Under the pieces are notes generated by a model. That model had not been told where the DNA came from and did no database searches. It saw nothing but the letters and a program-made list of their open reading frames with translations. From Bacillota bacterium (GTDB lineage Bacteria > Bacillota > Bacilli > Bacillales_B > DSM-18226): a DNA stretch of 15,126 bases. A program made the translations under genes and the position numbers. The stretch is taken from positions 1 to 15,126 of the forward strand of contig JAUZQA010000028.1 of the NCBI GenBank assembly GCA_030705665.1. The letters are read 5' to 3'. Below, piece by piece: positions 7,554-15,126 of this stretch. Numbering within the stretch: position 1 is the first letter of the stretch; every line of letters begins with the position of its first letter.

Positions 7554-10085
7554 TTAGAGACGCTTTTTAGATATTAATAATGATATTTGCATCATTGTAA
7601 ATGGGAGTGAAGATTTTCTGCGATATGCTAAAAATTTAGGTTCCCAAATTCTTTTTTGATTTTCTGATAATCGATCTATACCCGCTTTATTATAAATGAA
7701 ATGACTGTGTAAAAAAATTTGTGCCGCTATTCTCTCACTTAAAAACGAAAATCGGGATAAACCCGCGTTAGAAAGCGGAGTCATTCCCATATTAAAACGT
7801 TGATACCCATTATCTTTTGCCCAGTCTAACAAAGATATAATCAGAAAATCGGTGATTCCAGCAGGAGCATTCGGCAAAATTCTCATTAAATCAAAGGATG
7901 AGGTAATTTGATCATCAAATACAGGGATCAGATTAGCGAATCCAATAATTGCTGAGTTCTGATCCGTAACAAGGGCAATTTCCGTTCTGTTTAAATAATC
8001 TTCATTAAAAAAACCGTATGAAAAACCTTTTTCTCTACTGCCCTCAAGCCATTCTTCCGATACAACCCGCAATTTATTTAATAAATCACCAGAATGCGGC
8101 GGTTTTATAATAGAAACAGAATACCCTTGTTTCTTAAAATTATCAGCGGTTCCTTGTAAAAATTCTTGTTTTGCACCTGAGAAAGACATTGAATTCAAAT
8201 CTACAAGAGCTTCTTCCCCTAATTTAAAAAATGCATACCCTCCTACATGCAAATAGGAAAGCATTTCATCACTTACCTGATAGAAAACTGGTGTAAACCC
8301 ATGGATATCAGCAATTTGCTGAAATTCTTCAATCGCTGACGAGATGTCATTTTTTTCTCCTATCGGGTCACCGAGTACAACAAGTTTATCAGCGTATTGC
8401 TGATAAGCGATCAACACATTCCTTTTTCGATTCCAAAAAATATACTTATCATGTAAAAAAATCAAATGGGCCAAATTCTTCCCTTTATACTCCTGTAAAT
8501 GTTTAATAATTTCCTTTTCTTGATGCAGAGATGTTTCCATTACCCACTTTTTAGGATTGCTGATCAAGTAACCAAACATTAAGATGATAAAGGCTATTAA
8601 CAGACCGATTATTGCACTATAAAATAAATCGTGACTGTCGACGATTACATATTGTTGCAATTTGTTTGGAATTAATTTTTTAGCTGACGGTAAATTAGAA
8701 TATCCAATAATCAGGTACATGGATGTAATCACAAGGACAAGGGTAACATCGAAAATTGTTTTTCCCCAGGTCATAACATAGCTTTCTCGATAAAATTGTC
8801 CTTTTGCCAGTCGTAACAGGATCGCAACAATAATTAGAAAAATTGCTTCCTCATAATCAATTCCCTTAAATATTGAAAAAACCGCTGCAAATATTAAAGC
8901 AGTTACTGTTAATTCATACGTTCTCTTTACACTATATTCAATCCCCCGCGACAGCCCTAATAAGAGAAAGCCTGCGGCAACAGATAGTTGATGTGAAAGA
9001 TTCATAATCGGAAACGATAGAAGTTCTTGTGCATATCTCATCCTTGACATGATTCCTGGTACACTGGCAGAAAGAAGCAGAATGAGACCGGAAGCAAAAA
9101 CAAGCAATGTTAAGATGATATGACTAATTCCCTGAAGTATAGCACTTGGGAGATAACTCCAGGACTTATTCCACTTAACCCAAAATGATTTTACAAACAT
9201 GACCAAACTGATAAAGAATGGTATTAAATAATAACCAAGTCGATAAAATAGCAGTAAAACTATTACTTTTTCATTAGGAACATGTAAATCTTGCATACCC
9301 CAAATGAAAATTAAATCAAATGAACCGAGCCCGCCTGGGATCATGCTGATAATACCTGCACAGGAAGCGATAATAAAAACAGGAATTAGGTTTCTGACAC
9401 CTATAGATATTCCGAGTAACTCACTCAATAGCAGAATCGTTAAAAAAACAAAAAACCATTCCAAAAACGAAATTATTACCAGCTTAACTCCAATGTTTAA
9501 CGTTATTAGCGATTGCTCGTCCTTTTTGGCATTAATGATATGGACAAGAACAAATATGGGTAAATAAAATCCCACTGCTAATACGGCAAAATACAGCCAA
9601 TGTTCTTTTTGAAATAGTGGAAAATGGCGGTAGCCGATTGTAACAACCCAAGAAAGTAAAGAAATTCCTGTTAAATAAAAAAGAGAGACAGATGTAATCC
9701 CAACAACGAGTTTCCTTCGGTCATGCTCAAAATCATGATAAAAAAACGTACGCAGCATTGCTCCTATAAGTCCGCCGAACCCGATTAAATTCGAAAATGA
9801 ATTGGCAATAAATGAGTATTCTAACAGTTCTTTCCGTTGAATTTTTATACCTAGAACACGGACAAGGATTACATCGTAAAAAAACATTGGGAAAGTCGAA
9901 ATTAATGCAATGATTAGTATGAGTGCAAGTATACTAATGTGTAAATGACTTACTTCCTGATCTAGTAATTCAGTATTTACCCCTTTAGCAAACTTTTTTA
10001 TTTCATATATAGCTAATACCAATAGAAAAAGAGGGAAAATAAATTTAACCGTTGTAAAGATTCTTTCTTTTTTAATCCCCGTCAT
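7554..10085 (-). CDS. mprF: Bifunctional lysylphosphatidylglycerol synthase/flippase MprF
   Basis: Transfers lysine from Lys-tRNA to phosphatidylglycerol and flips the product to the outer leaflet, lowering surface negative charge and giving tolerance to cationic peptides. The 843-residue length is typical. Residues 1 to about 510 are a dense series of membrane helices, with the flippase-domain signature ISMIPGGLGSFDLIFIWGMQ (246-265). After VMETSL the cytoplasmic GNAT-like synthase domain follows, with LVVLGDPIGEKND (568-580), FTPVFYQVSDEML, a GFSYGFFNEDYL segment and the conserved GMTPLSNAG near the C-terminus. The ATG at 10085 has TTAGGAG six bases upstream. It is monocistronic, with its own terminator, and divergent from the cupredoxin gene. 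Substrate amino acid (Lys versus Ala) cannot be settled from sequence alone, but the family default is Lys. Confidence 0.96.
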   Translation of the reverse strand: MTGIKKERIFTTVKFIFPLFLLVLAIYEIKKFAKGVNTELLDQEVSHLHISILALILIIALISTFPMFFYDVILVRVLGIKIQRKELLEYSFIANSFSNLIGFGGLIGAMLRTFFYHDFEHDRRKLVVGITSVSLFYLTGISLLSWVVTIGYRHFPLFQKEHWLYFAVLAVGFYLPIFVLVHIINAKKDEQSLITLNIGVKLVIISFLEWFFVFLTILLLSELLGISIGVRNLIPVFIIASCAGIISMIPGGLGSFDLIFIWGMQDLHVPNEKVIVLLLFYRLGYYLIPFFISLVMFVKSFWVKWNKSWSYLPSAILQGISHIILTLLVFASGLILLLSASVPGIMSRMRYAQELLSFPIMNLSHQLSVAAGFLLLGLSRGIEYSVKRTYELTVTALIFAAVFSIFKGIDYEEAIFLIIVAILLRLAKGQFYRESYVMTWGKTIFDVTLVLVITSMYLIIGYSNLPSAKKLIPNKLQQYVIVDSHDLFYSAIIGLLIAFIILMFGYLISNPKKWVMETSLHQEKEIIKHLQEYKGKNLAHLIFLHDKYIFWNRKRNVLIAYQQYADKLVVLGDPIGEKNDISSAIEEFQQIADIHGFTPVFYQVSDEMLSYLHVGGYAFFKLGEEALVDLNSMSFSGAKQEFLQGTADNFKKQGYSVSIIKPPHSGDLLNKLRVVSEEWLEGSREKGFSYGFFNEDYLNRTEIALVTDQNSAIIGFANLIPVFDDQITSSFDLMRILPNAPAGITDFLIISLLDWAKDNGYQRFNMGMTPLSNAGLSRFSFLSERIAAQIFLHSHFIYNKAGIDRLSENQKRIWEPKFLAYRRKSSLPFTMMQISLLISKKRL

Positions 10086-10114
10086 GATGATCTCCTAATT
10101 TCATTTCTGATTTA

Positions 10115-10142
10115 AATATAAACTGTTGGCTAAAAAAAACAA
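10115..10142 (-). promoter_or_regulatory. Candidate sigma-A promoter of mprF
   Basis: On the minus strand TTGTTT (10137-10142), 16 bases, then TATATT (10115-10120), with a predicted leader of about 22 bases before the ATG. Confidence 0.4.
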
Positions 10143-10330
10143 AGAAAAATTTACCTCATGGGACTGATCGATTTCCTATCTATCATTGTTGACAGTATTT
10201 GTTTGGTTCAAAACTATTACCACGATACCGCTGATAATTATTGAAAGAAATTATTAAAAATAGACAAGTTTTCCACCCTGTTCTGCATAAATATTAAATA
10301 GTACAAAGGAAAGACAGGGGGATACGGAGA

Positions 10331-10780
10331 ATGAAGTTTTTCGTTTTTAAAAGAGAGACCGTTTTATATGTGTTGATTTCTGGTATTATCCTGGCAACCA
10401 TTTCAACGTGGTTTATTTTAAAAAAAGGGGATACAGTTGTTTTTAATGTTCAAAATGGACAAAATGTCCGCGAAATTCACATGGTAACAGGGGAATTTAA
10501 AACAACCATGAAAGATGGAACCCAAATTGAGTCCTACCGATGGGACCCTGGAACGATCTTTTTGGAAAAGGGGGAAAAAGTGAACCTCTATATTAGCGGA
10601 ATTAATGGAGAGGAACATCCCTTTTATATTGAAGGTACCAACTTAAAAGGAAATGTTAAAAAAGGCGAAGAAGTTGTTGTCCCCCTTCATTTTAATCAAT
10701 CAGGGACCTATCGTCTAATATGTAAAACGCATAATGACAAATCCCACAGTCCGATGATTGCATATATTGTTGTTAAGTAA
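10331..10780 (+). CDS. Membrane-anchored cupredoxin-domain protein
   Basis: A 149-residue protein with a single N-terminal membrane anchor (about residues 10-30, VLYVLISGIILATISTWFIL) and no lipobox, so the soluble domain is outside the membrane. Residues 35-149 read as a cupredoxin beta barrel. Candidate copper ligands are H96 (EEHPFYIEG), C131 and H134 (LICKTH), with H139 and M142 (SHSPM). C-x2-H followed by Met resembles a type 1 copper site with an enlarged Cys-Met loop; only one Cys is present, so it is not a CuA centre like that of cytochrome oxidase subunit II. Cupredoxins carry electrons in respiration or denitrification, or bind copper; the partner is not visible here. The start has AGGGGG about nine bases upstream; the GGAG next to the ATG is too close. 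It is a single gene with its own terminator. Confidence 0.82.
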   Translation: MKFFVFKRETVLYVLISGIILATISTWFILKKGDTVVFNVQNGQNVREIHMVTGEFKTTMKDGTQIESYRWDPGTIFLEKGEKVNLYISGINGEEHPFYIEGTNLKGNVKKGEEVVVPLHFNQSGTYRLICKTHNDKSHSPMIAYIVVK

Positions 10781-10789
10781 GTGTATACT

Positions 10790-10816
10790 AAAGCAGCCTT
10801 TATTGCTGCTTTTTTA
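10790..10816 (+). terminator. Rho-independent terminator of the cupredoxin gene
   Basis: AAAGCAGC and GCTGCTTT form an 8-bp stem with a 7-base loop, followed by a run of T to 10816. Confidence 0.87.
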
Positions 10817-10949
10817 TTTAGACCAATTCATATTTACGATTATATGTTTTTATATAACAGATGAATTAAATAATCCAATAATTATAGTACAGATAAACAT
10901 AATAGACTAAATTACCTAGAAGGCATTTTTAAAAAACCTCAAAATATCC

Positions 10950-10970
10950 TTGTGAAATATGACTTCACAA
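10950..10970. promoter_or_regulatory. Perfect TTGTGAA-N7-TTCACAA palindrome upstream of pflB
   Basis: Perfect 7-bp arms with a 7-base spacer. The arms are those of the Rex operator (TTGTGAA-N4-TTCACAA) and contain FNR/CRP half sites, but the spacing is 3 bases longer than either standard site. Its centre lies 43.5 bp (about four helical turns) upstream of the centre of the FNR-type box at 10996-11011, so bound proteins would sit on the same face. Confidence 0.55.
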
Positions 10971-10995
10971 TATCTTAACAAATCTGCCTTATTTA

Positions 10996-11011
10996 TGTGA
11001 TGCATTTCACA
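10996..11011. promoter_or_regulatory. FNR-type box (also Rex-like) of the pflB promoter
   Basis: TGTGATGCATTTCACA is a perfect TGTGA-N6-TCACA site. Its core GTGATGCATTTCAC also fits the spacing of a Rex operator. The centre (11003.5) is 29.5 bases before the -10 candidate at 11033-11038, which puts it at about -41.5 from the predicted start of transcription: the class II position for an FNR-activated promoter. Low-oxygen (FNR) activation and/or NADH-responsive (Rex) repression of pflB is therefore likely. Confidence 0.75.
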
Positions 11012-11032
11012 ATTGACCTGTTATACTAAGCG

Positions 11033-11038
11033 TATATT
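11033..11038 (+). promoter_or_regulatory. Candidate -10 box of the pflBA promoter
   Basis: TATATT, giving a predicted start near 11045. A TTGACC at 11013-11018 is only 14 bases upstream, too close for good activator-independent use, consistent with dependence on the FNR-type site. A second possible -10, TATACT (11022-11027), would place the box at about -30 and is less likely. A perfect inverted repeat ACAGCT-A-AGCTGT (11043-11055) overlaps the predicted start. Confidence 0.45.
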
Positions 11039-11093
11039 AAATACAGCTAAGCTGTTATATATTCTTACCACAACAAACCAGAGGTGAATAAAC

Positions 11094-13319
11094 ATGGAAC
11101 AATGGCAAGGATTTGAAAAAGGAATTTGGACAAAAGAAGTAAACGTACGCGATTTTATCATGAAGAACTTTACACCATTTGATGGTGATGATTCTTTCTT
11201 AGCAGAAGCAACAAAAGCAACAAAGCAACTTTGGGAACAAGTAATGGAGCTTTCTAAACAAGAAAGAGAAAAAGGCGGCGTTCTTGATATGGATACCGAG
11301 ATCGTCTCTACCATTACCTCACATGGACCTGGATATTTAAATAAAGAACTTGAAAAGGTAGTTGGAGTCCAAACTGATCAACCATTCAAACGCTCTATGC
11401 AGCCATTTGGCGGTATTCGTATGGCGCAACAAGCTTGCGAATCCTATGGTTATGAATTAAAGCCTGAAATTGAAAAAGTTTTTACAGAATTCCGTAAAAC
11501 TCACAACCAAGGTGTATTTGATGCCTATACAGATGAAATGAAACTTGCAAGGAAATCAGCAATTATTACCGGTCTTCCTGATGCATATGGTCGTGGACGG
11601 ATCATTGGTGATTACCGCCGCCTTGCATTATACGGTGTTGATTTCTTAATCAAGGAAAAACAACAAGCATTACAGGAAACTAGCACAGTAATGACAGAAG
11701 AAAATATTCGTCTTCGTGAAGAGTTGGCTGAACAAATTCGTGCGTTAAAAGAATTAAAACAAATGGCTAAAGCCTATGGATTTGATATCTCTCTTCCTGC
11801 ACAAAATACTGTTGAAGCATTCCAATGGTTATACTTCGGATATTTAGCAGCTGTTAAAGAACAAAACGGTGCAGCAATGAGTCTTGGACGGGTATCAACC
11901 TTCCTTGATATCTATGTCGAACGCGATTTAGCAAATGGCACATTAACTGAAGAAGAAGTGCAAGAAATCGTTGACCACTTTATTATGAAACTTCGACTTG
12001 TAAAATTTGCTCGGACACCGGATTACAATGATCTATTTAGTGGTGACCCAACATGGGTAACAGAATCAATCGGCGGTATCGCAAATGATGGACGCGCTCT
12101 TGTCACAAAGAACTCTTTCCGATTCCTTCATACACTTGATAACTTAGGACCAGCTCCTGAACCAAATTTAACTGTTTTATGGTCAACCAGACTTCCTGAA
12201 AACTTTAAAAAGTTCTGTGCAAACATGTCAATTAAGACAAGTGCAATTCAATATGAAAACGATGAAGTGATGCGCCCTGAATATGGGGATGATTACGGAA
12301 TTGCCTGCTGTGTATCAGCAATGGAGATCGGTAAACAAATGCAATTCTTCGGTGCTCGTGCAAACCTTGCTAAGACTCTTCTTTACGCCATTAACGGCGG
12401 AGTTGATGAAAGATTAAAAATTCAAGTCGGACCACAATTCCAGCCTATTACTGGAGAAGTACTTGACTTTGACGAAGTGATGCAAAAATATGATCAAATG
12501 ATGGATTGGCTTGCTGGTCTATATATCAATACGCTAAATATTATTCATTACATGCACGATAAGTACAGCTATGAGAGAATTGAAATGGCTTTACATGATA
12601 CAAAAATTCTTCGTACAATGGCAACTGGAATTGCTGGTTTGAGTGTTGCCGCAGATTCCTTAAGTGCGATTAAATATGGCGAAGTAAAAGTAATCCGCGA
12701 TGAAAACGGGCTTGCCATTGATTTTGAAACAAATGGCGACTTCCCTAAGTATGGAAATAACGATGAACGTGTTGACAGCATTGCGGTAGATCTTGTTACC
12801 CGTTTCATGAAAAAACTGCGCAAATATCAAACATATCGCAACTCTGTACACACAACGTCAGTTTTAACGATTACATCAAATGTCGTTTATGGAAAGAAAA
12901 CAGGAAATACACCTGATGGACGTCGTGCAGGAGAAGCCTTTGCTCCAGGAGCAAACCCAATGCACGGTCGTGATACAAAAGGAACTTTAGCTTCCCTTTC
13001 ATCGGTTGCAAAACTTCCTTACAGCTATGCAATGGACGGTATTTCAAATACATTCTCAATTGTACCAAAGGCATTAGGAAAAGATGCTGATAGTCAAATT
13101 TCTAATCTTGTTTCAATTCTCGACGGTTATGCCATCAAGTCAGGACATCACCTGAATGTCAATGTATTCAATAAAGAAACACTTTTAGATGCAATGGAAC
13201 ATCCAGAAGAATATCCACAGTTAACAATTCGTGTTTCGGGTTATGCTGTAAACTTTATCAAGTTGACAAAAGAACAACAGCTTGAAGTAATCAGCCGTAC
13301 CTTCCACGAATCTCTATAA
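11094..13319 (+). CDS. pflB: Formate C-acetyltransferase (pyruvate formate-lyase)
   Basis: Glycyl-radical enzyme converting pyruvate and CoA to acetyl-CoA and formate under anoxia. The 741-residue chain is typical for Firmicutes PflB. Active-site cysteines C405-C406 are in IACCVSAM, and the radical glycine G716 is in RVSGYAVNF near the C-terminus. It begins [22 protein letters not shown], the usual PflB N-terminus, and contains [32 protein letters not shown] lies seven bases before the ATG. It is followed by its activase pflA after a hairpin, and preceded by a strong FNR/Rex-type control region, so expression is expected only at low oxygen. No damage or truncation is seen. Confidence 0.98.
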   Translation: MEQWQGFEKGIWTKEVNVRDFIMKNFTPFDGDDSFLAEATKATKQLWEQVMELSKQEREKGGVLDMDTEIVSTITSHGPGYLNKELEKVVGVQTDQPFKRSMQPFGGIRMAQQACESYGYELKPEIEKVFTEFRKTHNQGVFDAYTDEMKLARKSAIITGLPDAYGRGRIIGDYRRLALYGVDFLIKEKQQALQETSTVMTEENIRLREELAEQIRALKELKQMAKAYGFDISLPAQNTVEAFQWLYFGYLAAVKEQNGAAMSLGRVSTFLDIYVERDLANGTLTEEEVQEIVDHFIMKLRLVKFARTPDYNDLFSGDPTWVTESIGGIANDGRALVTKNSFRFLHTLDNLGPAPEPNLTVLWSTRLPENFKKFCANMSIKTSAIQYENDEVMRPEYGDDYGIACCVSAMEIGKQMQFFGARANLAKTLLYAINGGVDERLKIQVGPQFQPITGEVLDFDEVMQKYDQMMDWLAGLYINTLNIIHYMHDKYSYERIEMALHDTKILRTMATGIAGLSVAADSLSAIKYGEVKVIRDENGLAIDFETNGDFPKYGNNDERVDSIAVDLVTRFMKKLRKYQTYRNSVHTTSVLTITSNVVYGKKTGNTPDGRRAGEAFAPGANPMHGRDTKGTLASLSSVAKLPYSYAMDGISNTFSIVPKALGKDADSQISNLVSILDGYAIKSGHHLNVNVFNKETLLDAMEHPEEYPQLTIRVSGYAVNFIKLTKEQQLEVISRTFHESL

Positions 13320-13340
13320 TTGATTAAGGAAGTTAAGCGG

Positions 13341-13364
13341 CAAGCCCCTTATTACTGGGGCTTG
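13341..13364 (+). terminator. Intercistronic hairpin between pflB and pflA (attenuator or mRNA-stabilising)
   Basis: CAAGCCCC and GGGGCTTG form a perfect 8-bp GC-rich stem with an 8-base loop. What follows is TCTCTTCATTTG, not a T run, so full termination is unlikely. It lies 21 bases after the pflB stop and about 13 bases before the pflA ribosome binding site. It probably lowers pflA relative to pflB by partial termination or by protecting pflB mRNA. Confidence 0.6.
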
Positions 13365-13392
13365 TCTCTTCATTTGAAAGGAGATCATCATC

Positions 13393-14145
13393 ATGAACGG
13401 AAATATTCATTCAATTGAAACATTAGGTACGGTTGACGGTCCGGGGATTCGCTATGTTGTGTTTGTGCAGGGATGTCTCTTGCGCTGCCAATTCTGCCAT
13501 AATGCCGATACTTGGGAAATAGGTAAAGGAAAACAAATGACCGTTTCCGAAATCATGGATGATCTTCTTTCCTATCTTCCATTCATTCAACCTTCTGGCG
13601 GCGGGATTACTGTAAGCGGCGGTGAGCCGTTATTACAGCTGCCATTCTTGTTAGAATTATTCAAAGCATGCAAAAAGAAAGGGATTCATACAACGATTGA
13701 TTCATCAGGTGGATGTTTCTCAAACACAGAACCTTTTTTGACAGAGCTTGAAGAATTAATGCAATACACGGACTTAATCCTCCTTGATTTAAAGCATATC
13801 GATCGAAAAAAACACATAAAGTTGACTGGTAAACCAAACGATCATATTTTGGAATTTGCTAAATTCCTTTCTGATCGCAATATACCGGTTTGGATTCGTC
13901 ACGTGTTAGTACCGACTGTAACGGATGATTCGCTGGATCTTCAAAAAATGGGTGAATTTGTTGGTACCCTTGAAAATGTTCAAAAAATAGAGATACTTCC
14001 CTATCATAAGCTTGGAGTATACAAGTGGGAAGCACTGGGACATGAATACCCTTTGAAAGGTATTGAGCCGCCCAGCTCAGACAAAGTTGAGTATGCTTAT
14101 AACATGTTAACAAAGCATTGGAAACAGCCTTCTGTAAATGAATAA
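13393..14145 (+). CDS. pflA: Pyruvate formate-lyase activating enzyme (radical SAM)
   Basis: Uses a [4Fe-4S] cluster and S-adenosylmethionine to generate the glycyl radical on PflB. The 250-residue protein has the radical-SAM C28-x3-C32-x2-C35 motif (GCLLRCQFCHNADTW), preceded by the PFL-activase signature ETLGTVDGPGIRYVVF. The SAM-binding GGEP-type motif is at GGGITVSGGEPLLQ, and DLKHID and the IRHVLVPTVTDD segment follow. Length matches the E. coli and Staphylococcus enzymes. AAAGGAG lies nine bases before the ATG. Cotranscription with pflB is expected through the intercistronic hairpin, and a terminator closes the operon. Confidence 0.97.
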   Translation: MNGNIHSIETLGTVDGPGIRYVVFVQGCLLRCQFCHNADTWEIGKGKQMTVSEIMDDLLSYLPFIQPSGGGITVSGGEPLLQLPFLLELFKACKKKGIHTTIDSSGGCFSNTEPFLTELEELMQYTDLILLDLKHIDRKKHIKLTGKPNDHILEFAKFLSDRNIPVWIRHVLVPTVTDDSLDLQKMGEFVGTLENVQKIEILPYHKLGVYKWEALGHEYPLKGIEPPSSDKVEYAYNMLTKHWKQPSVNE

Positions 14146-14162
14146 ATGATCACAAACTTAAG

Positions 14163-14193
14163 AACACTGATTCATTCGAATTGGTGTTTTTTT
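14163..14193 (+). terminator. Rho-independent terminator of pflBA
   Basis: AACACTGATTC and GAATTGGTGTT form an 11-bp stem (two G-U pairs) with an ATTC loop, followed by a T run. Confidence 0.85.
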
Positions 14194-14300
14194 ACGATAA
14201 TGTGAAAAGAGTCTCTTCTGCATACTTTTTTGATATTTTTATAGTATTGTTAAGGTAAAAACACGATTATCTTTGACGTATTCAGAAGAAAGGTGAAAAA

Positions 14301-15029
14301 ATGTACTCCTTTTTAAGCTCAATAAGCCAATTTCTCAGCAGTCCCTTTGTTATCTTATTAAATGAAACCAAACAGCTTCCCCTTCTTGCTGCTTTTTTCC
14401 TTGGTCTTGTTGGCGCCCTCGCGCCTTGTCAGCTAACAGGCAATATTAGTGCAATCACATACTATGGGAATAAAAGCCTGCAAACAAAAAAACAATGGCT
14501 TGAAGCTTGTATTTTTATTCTTGGCAAAGTGGTTGCATTTTCGTGCCTTGGCTTAGCTGTTTGGATGATCGGCCGTGGATTTCAGACATCTATTACAGGG
14601 TTTTTTGCGTTTTTTCGCAAACTTATGGGTCCATTTATTATTCTTTTAGGTCTCTTTTTGTTTGGGATGATAAAGCTAAATATACTAAACCGCTTCTTTA
14701 CTTTTATGCCAAAATTAACAAAGGGAGGATTGTGGGGTTCGTTTTTAATGGGGATTAGTTTTTCTATCGCATTTTGCCCTACCATGTTTGTTTTATTTTT
14801 TCTAACTTTAATGCCAATAGTGTTAACTACATCCTATGGAGCCATTTTACCTACAATTTTTGCGCTCGGAACATCTCTCCCGCTCATTGTGTTTCTATTA
14901 ATTGTATGGTCTTTAGGTTTTGACGGATCACTTATGAAAAAAAGCAGGAAAATAGGTTTAATTATCCAAAAATCTGCTGGCATGTTACTTATTATCATGG
15001 GGATTTTTGATACCATTACCTATTGGTAA
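14301..15029 (+). CDS. CcdA/DsbD-like six-helix transmembrane protein
   Basis: A 242-residue integral membrane protein with about six hydrophobic segments (roughly 27-49, 68-90, 106-128, 146-170, 180-203 and 218-238). The two halves carry matching motifs: GALAPCQLTGNIS (C43) in the first helix and GISFSIAFCPTMFVL (C159) in the fourth. That pseudo-symmetric pair of Pro-flanked cysteines is the mark of the CcdA/DsbD transmembrane superfamily, which passes electrons from cytoplasmic thioredoxin to extracytoplasmic thiol proteins, for example in cytochrome c maturation. No thioredoxin domain is fused, and no partner gene lies within the 97 bases to the window end. AGAAAGGTG lies five bases before the ATG. 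It is separated from pflBA by a terminator, so it has its own promoter, which I could not define. Other members transport metals, so the exact role is uncertain. Confidence 0.8.
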   Translation: MYSFLSSISQFLSSPFVILLNETKQLPLLAAFFLGLVGALAPCQLTGNISAITYYGNKSLQTKKQWLEACIFILGKVVAFSCLGLAVWMIGRGFQTSITGFFAFFRKLMGPFIILLGLFLFGMIKLNILNRFFTFMPKLTKGGLWGSFLMGISFSIAFCPTMFVLFFLTLMPIVLTTSYGAILPTIFALGTSLPLIVFLLIVWSLGFDGSLMKKSRKIGLIIQKSAGMLLIIMGIFDTITYW

Positions 15030-15126
15030 AAGAAAAACAAAACTATGAATGGGAATAAATCTTAATATTCTTGATTTAACAGGATTAAATTGATTCTTTA
15101 CCCTTTCTACTATATACTCATATAAG

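Noticed and set aside
10232..10246. TGATAATTATTGAAA resembling a Fur or PerR box between mprF and the cupredoxin gene
   Set aside because: Only about 11 of 14 positions match either consensus, in very AT-rich sequence; too weak to claim.
12569..12851. Overlapping minus-strand frames within pflB
   Set aside because: Shadows of the conserved pflB reading frame without start signals.

Overview
The window looks like chromosomal DNA from a low-GC, spore-forming, facultatively anaerobic Bacillaceae. The evidence is strong AGGAGG-type ribosome binding sites, TTG starts, close resemblance of several proteins to Bacillus subtilis families (ThrD/YclM aspartokinase, YkpA ABC-F, YkuS, MprF), spore-type small genes, and anaerobic-metabolism genes (nitrate reductase, pyruvate formate-lyase) of the kind found in Neobacillus/Bacillus relatives. 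The genus is inferred. No insertion sequence, prophage, CRISPR array, tRNA or rRNA was recognised.

Layout. 1-1815 (minus strand): the 5' end of narG (cut by the window edge), preceded in the same direction by three tightly packed small genes: two unrecognised proteins and a hemerythrin-like di-iron protein. 1816-2131 (no gene) carries nested inverted repeats and a hairpin upstream of that cluster, and a promoter for thrD. 2132-3493: aspartokinase with terminator. 3494-4112 holds an unlisted 44-aa basic minus-strand gene, a 24-bp palindrome and two candidate ykpA promoters. 4113-5732: ykpA (ABC-F) with terminator. 5809-6302: a divergent pair, a 45-aa YuzL-like gene and ykuS. 6344-7343: GerPC-like and Hsp20-like genes, probably spore-related. 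7554-10085: mprF. 10331-10780: a membrane-anchored cupredoxin, divergent from mprF. 10781-11093 (no gene) holds a terminator and an elaborate pflB control region with an FNR/Rex-like palindrome placed at about -41.5, plus a second palindrome. 11094-14145: the pflBA operon, separated internally by a strong hairpin. 14301-15029: a CcdA/DsbD-like six-helix membrane protein. 15030-15126 shows nothing I can support.

How it fits. Two anaerobic modules (nitrate respiration on the left, formate-producing fermentation on the right) flank housekeeping, envelope and spore genes. The cupredoxin and the CcdA-like protein add copper/thiol redox functions outside the cytoplasm. The least familiar part is the three-gene leader of narG, whose stop-start junctions and 20-base overlap with narG suggest co-translation with nitrate reductase.
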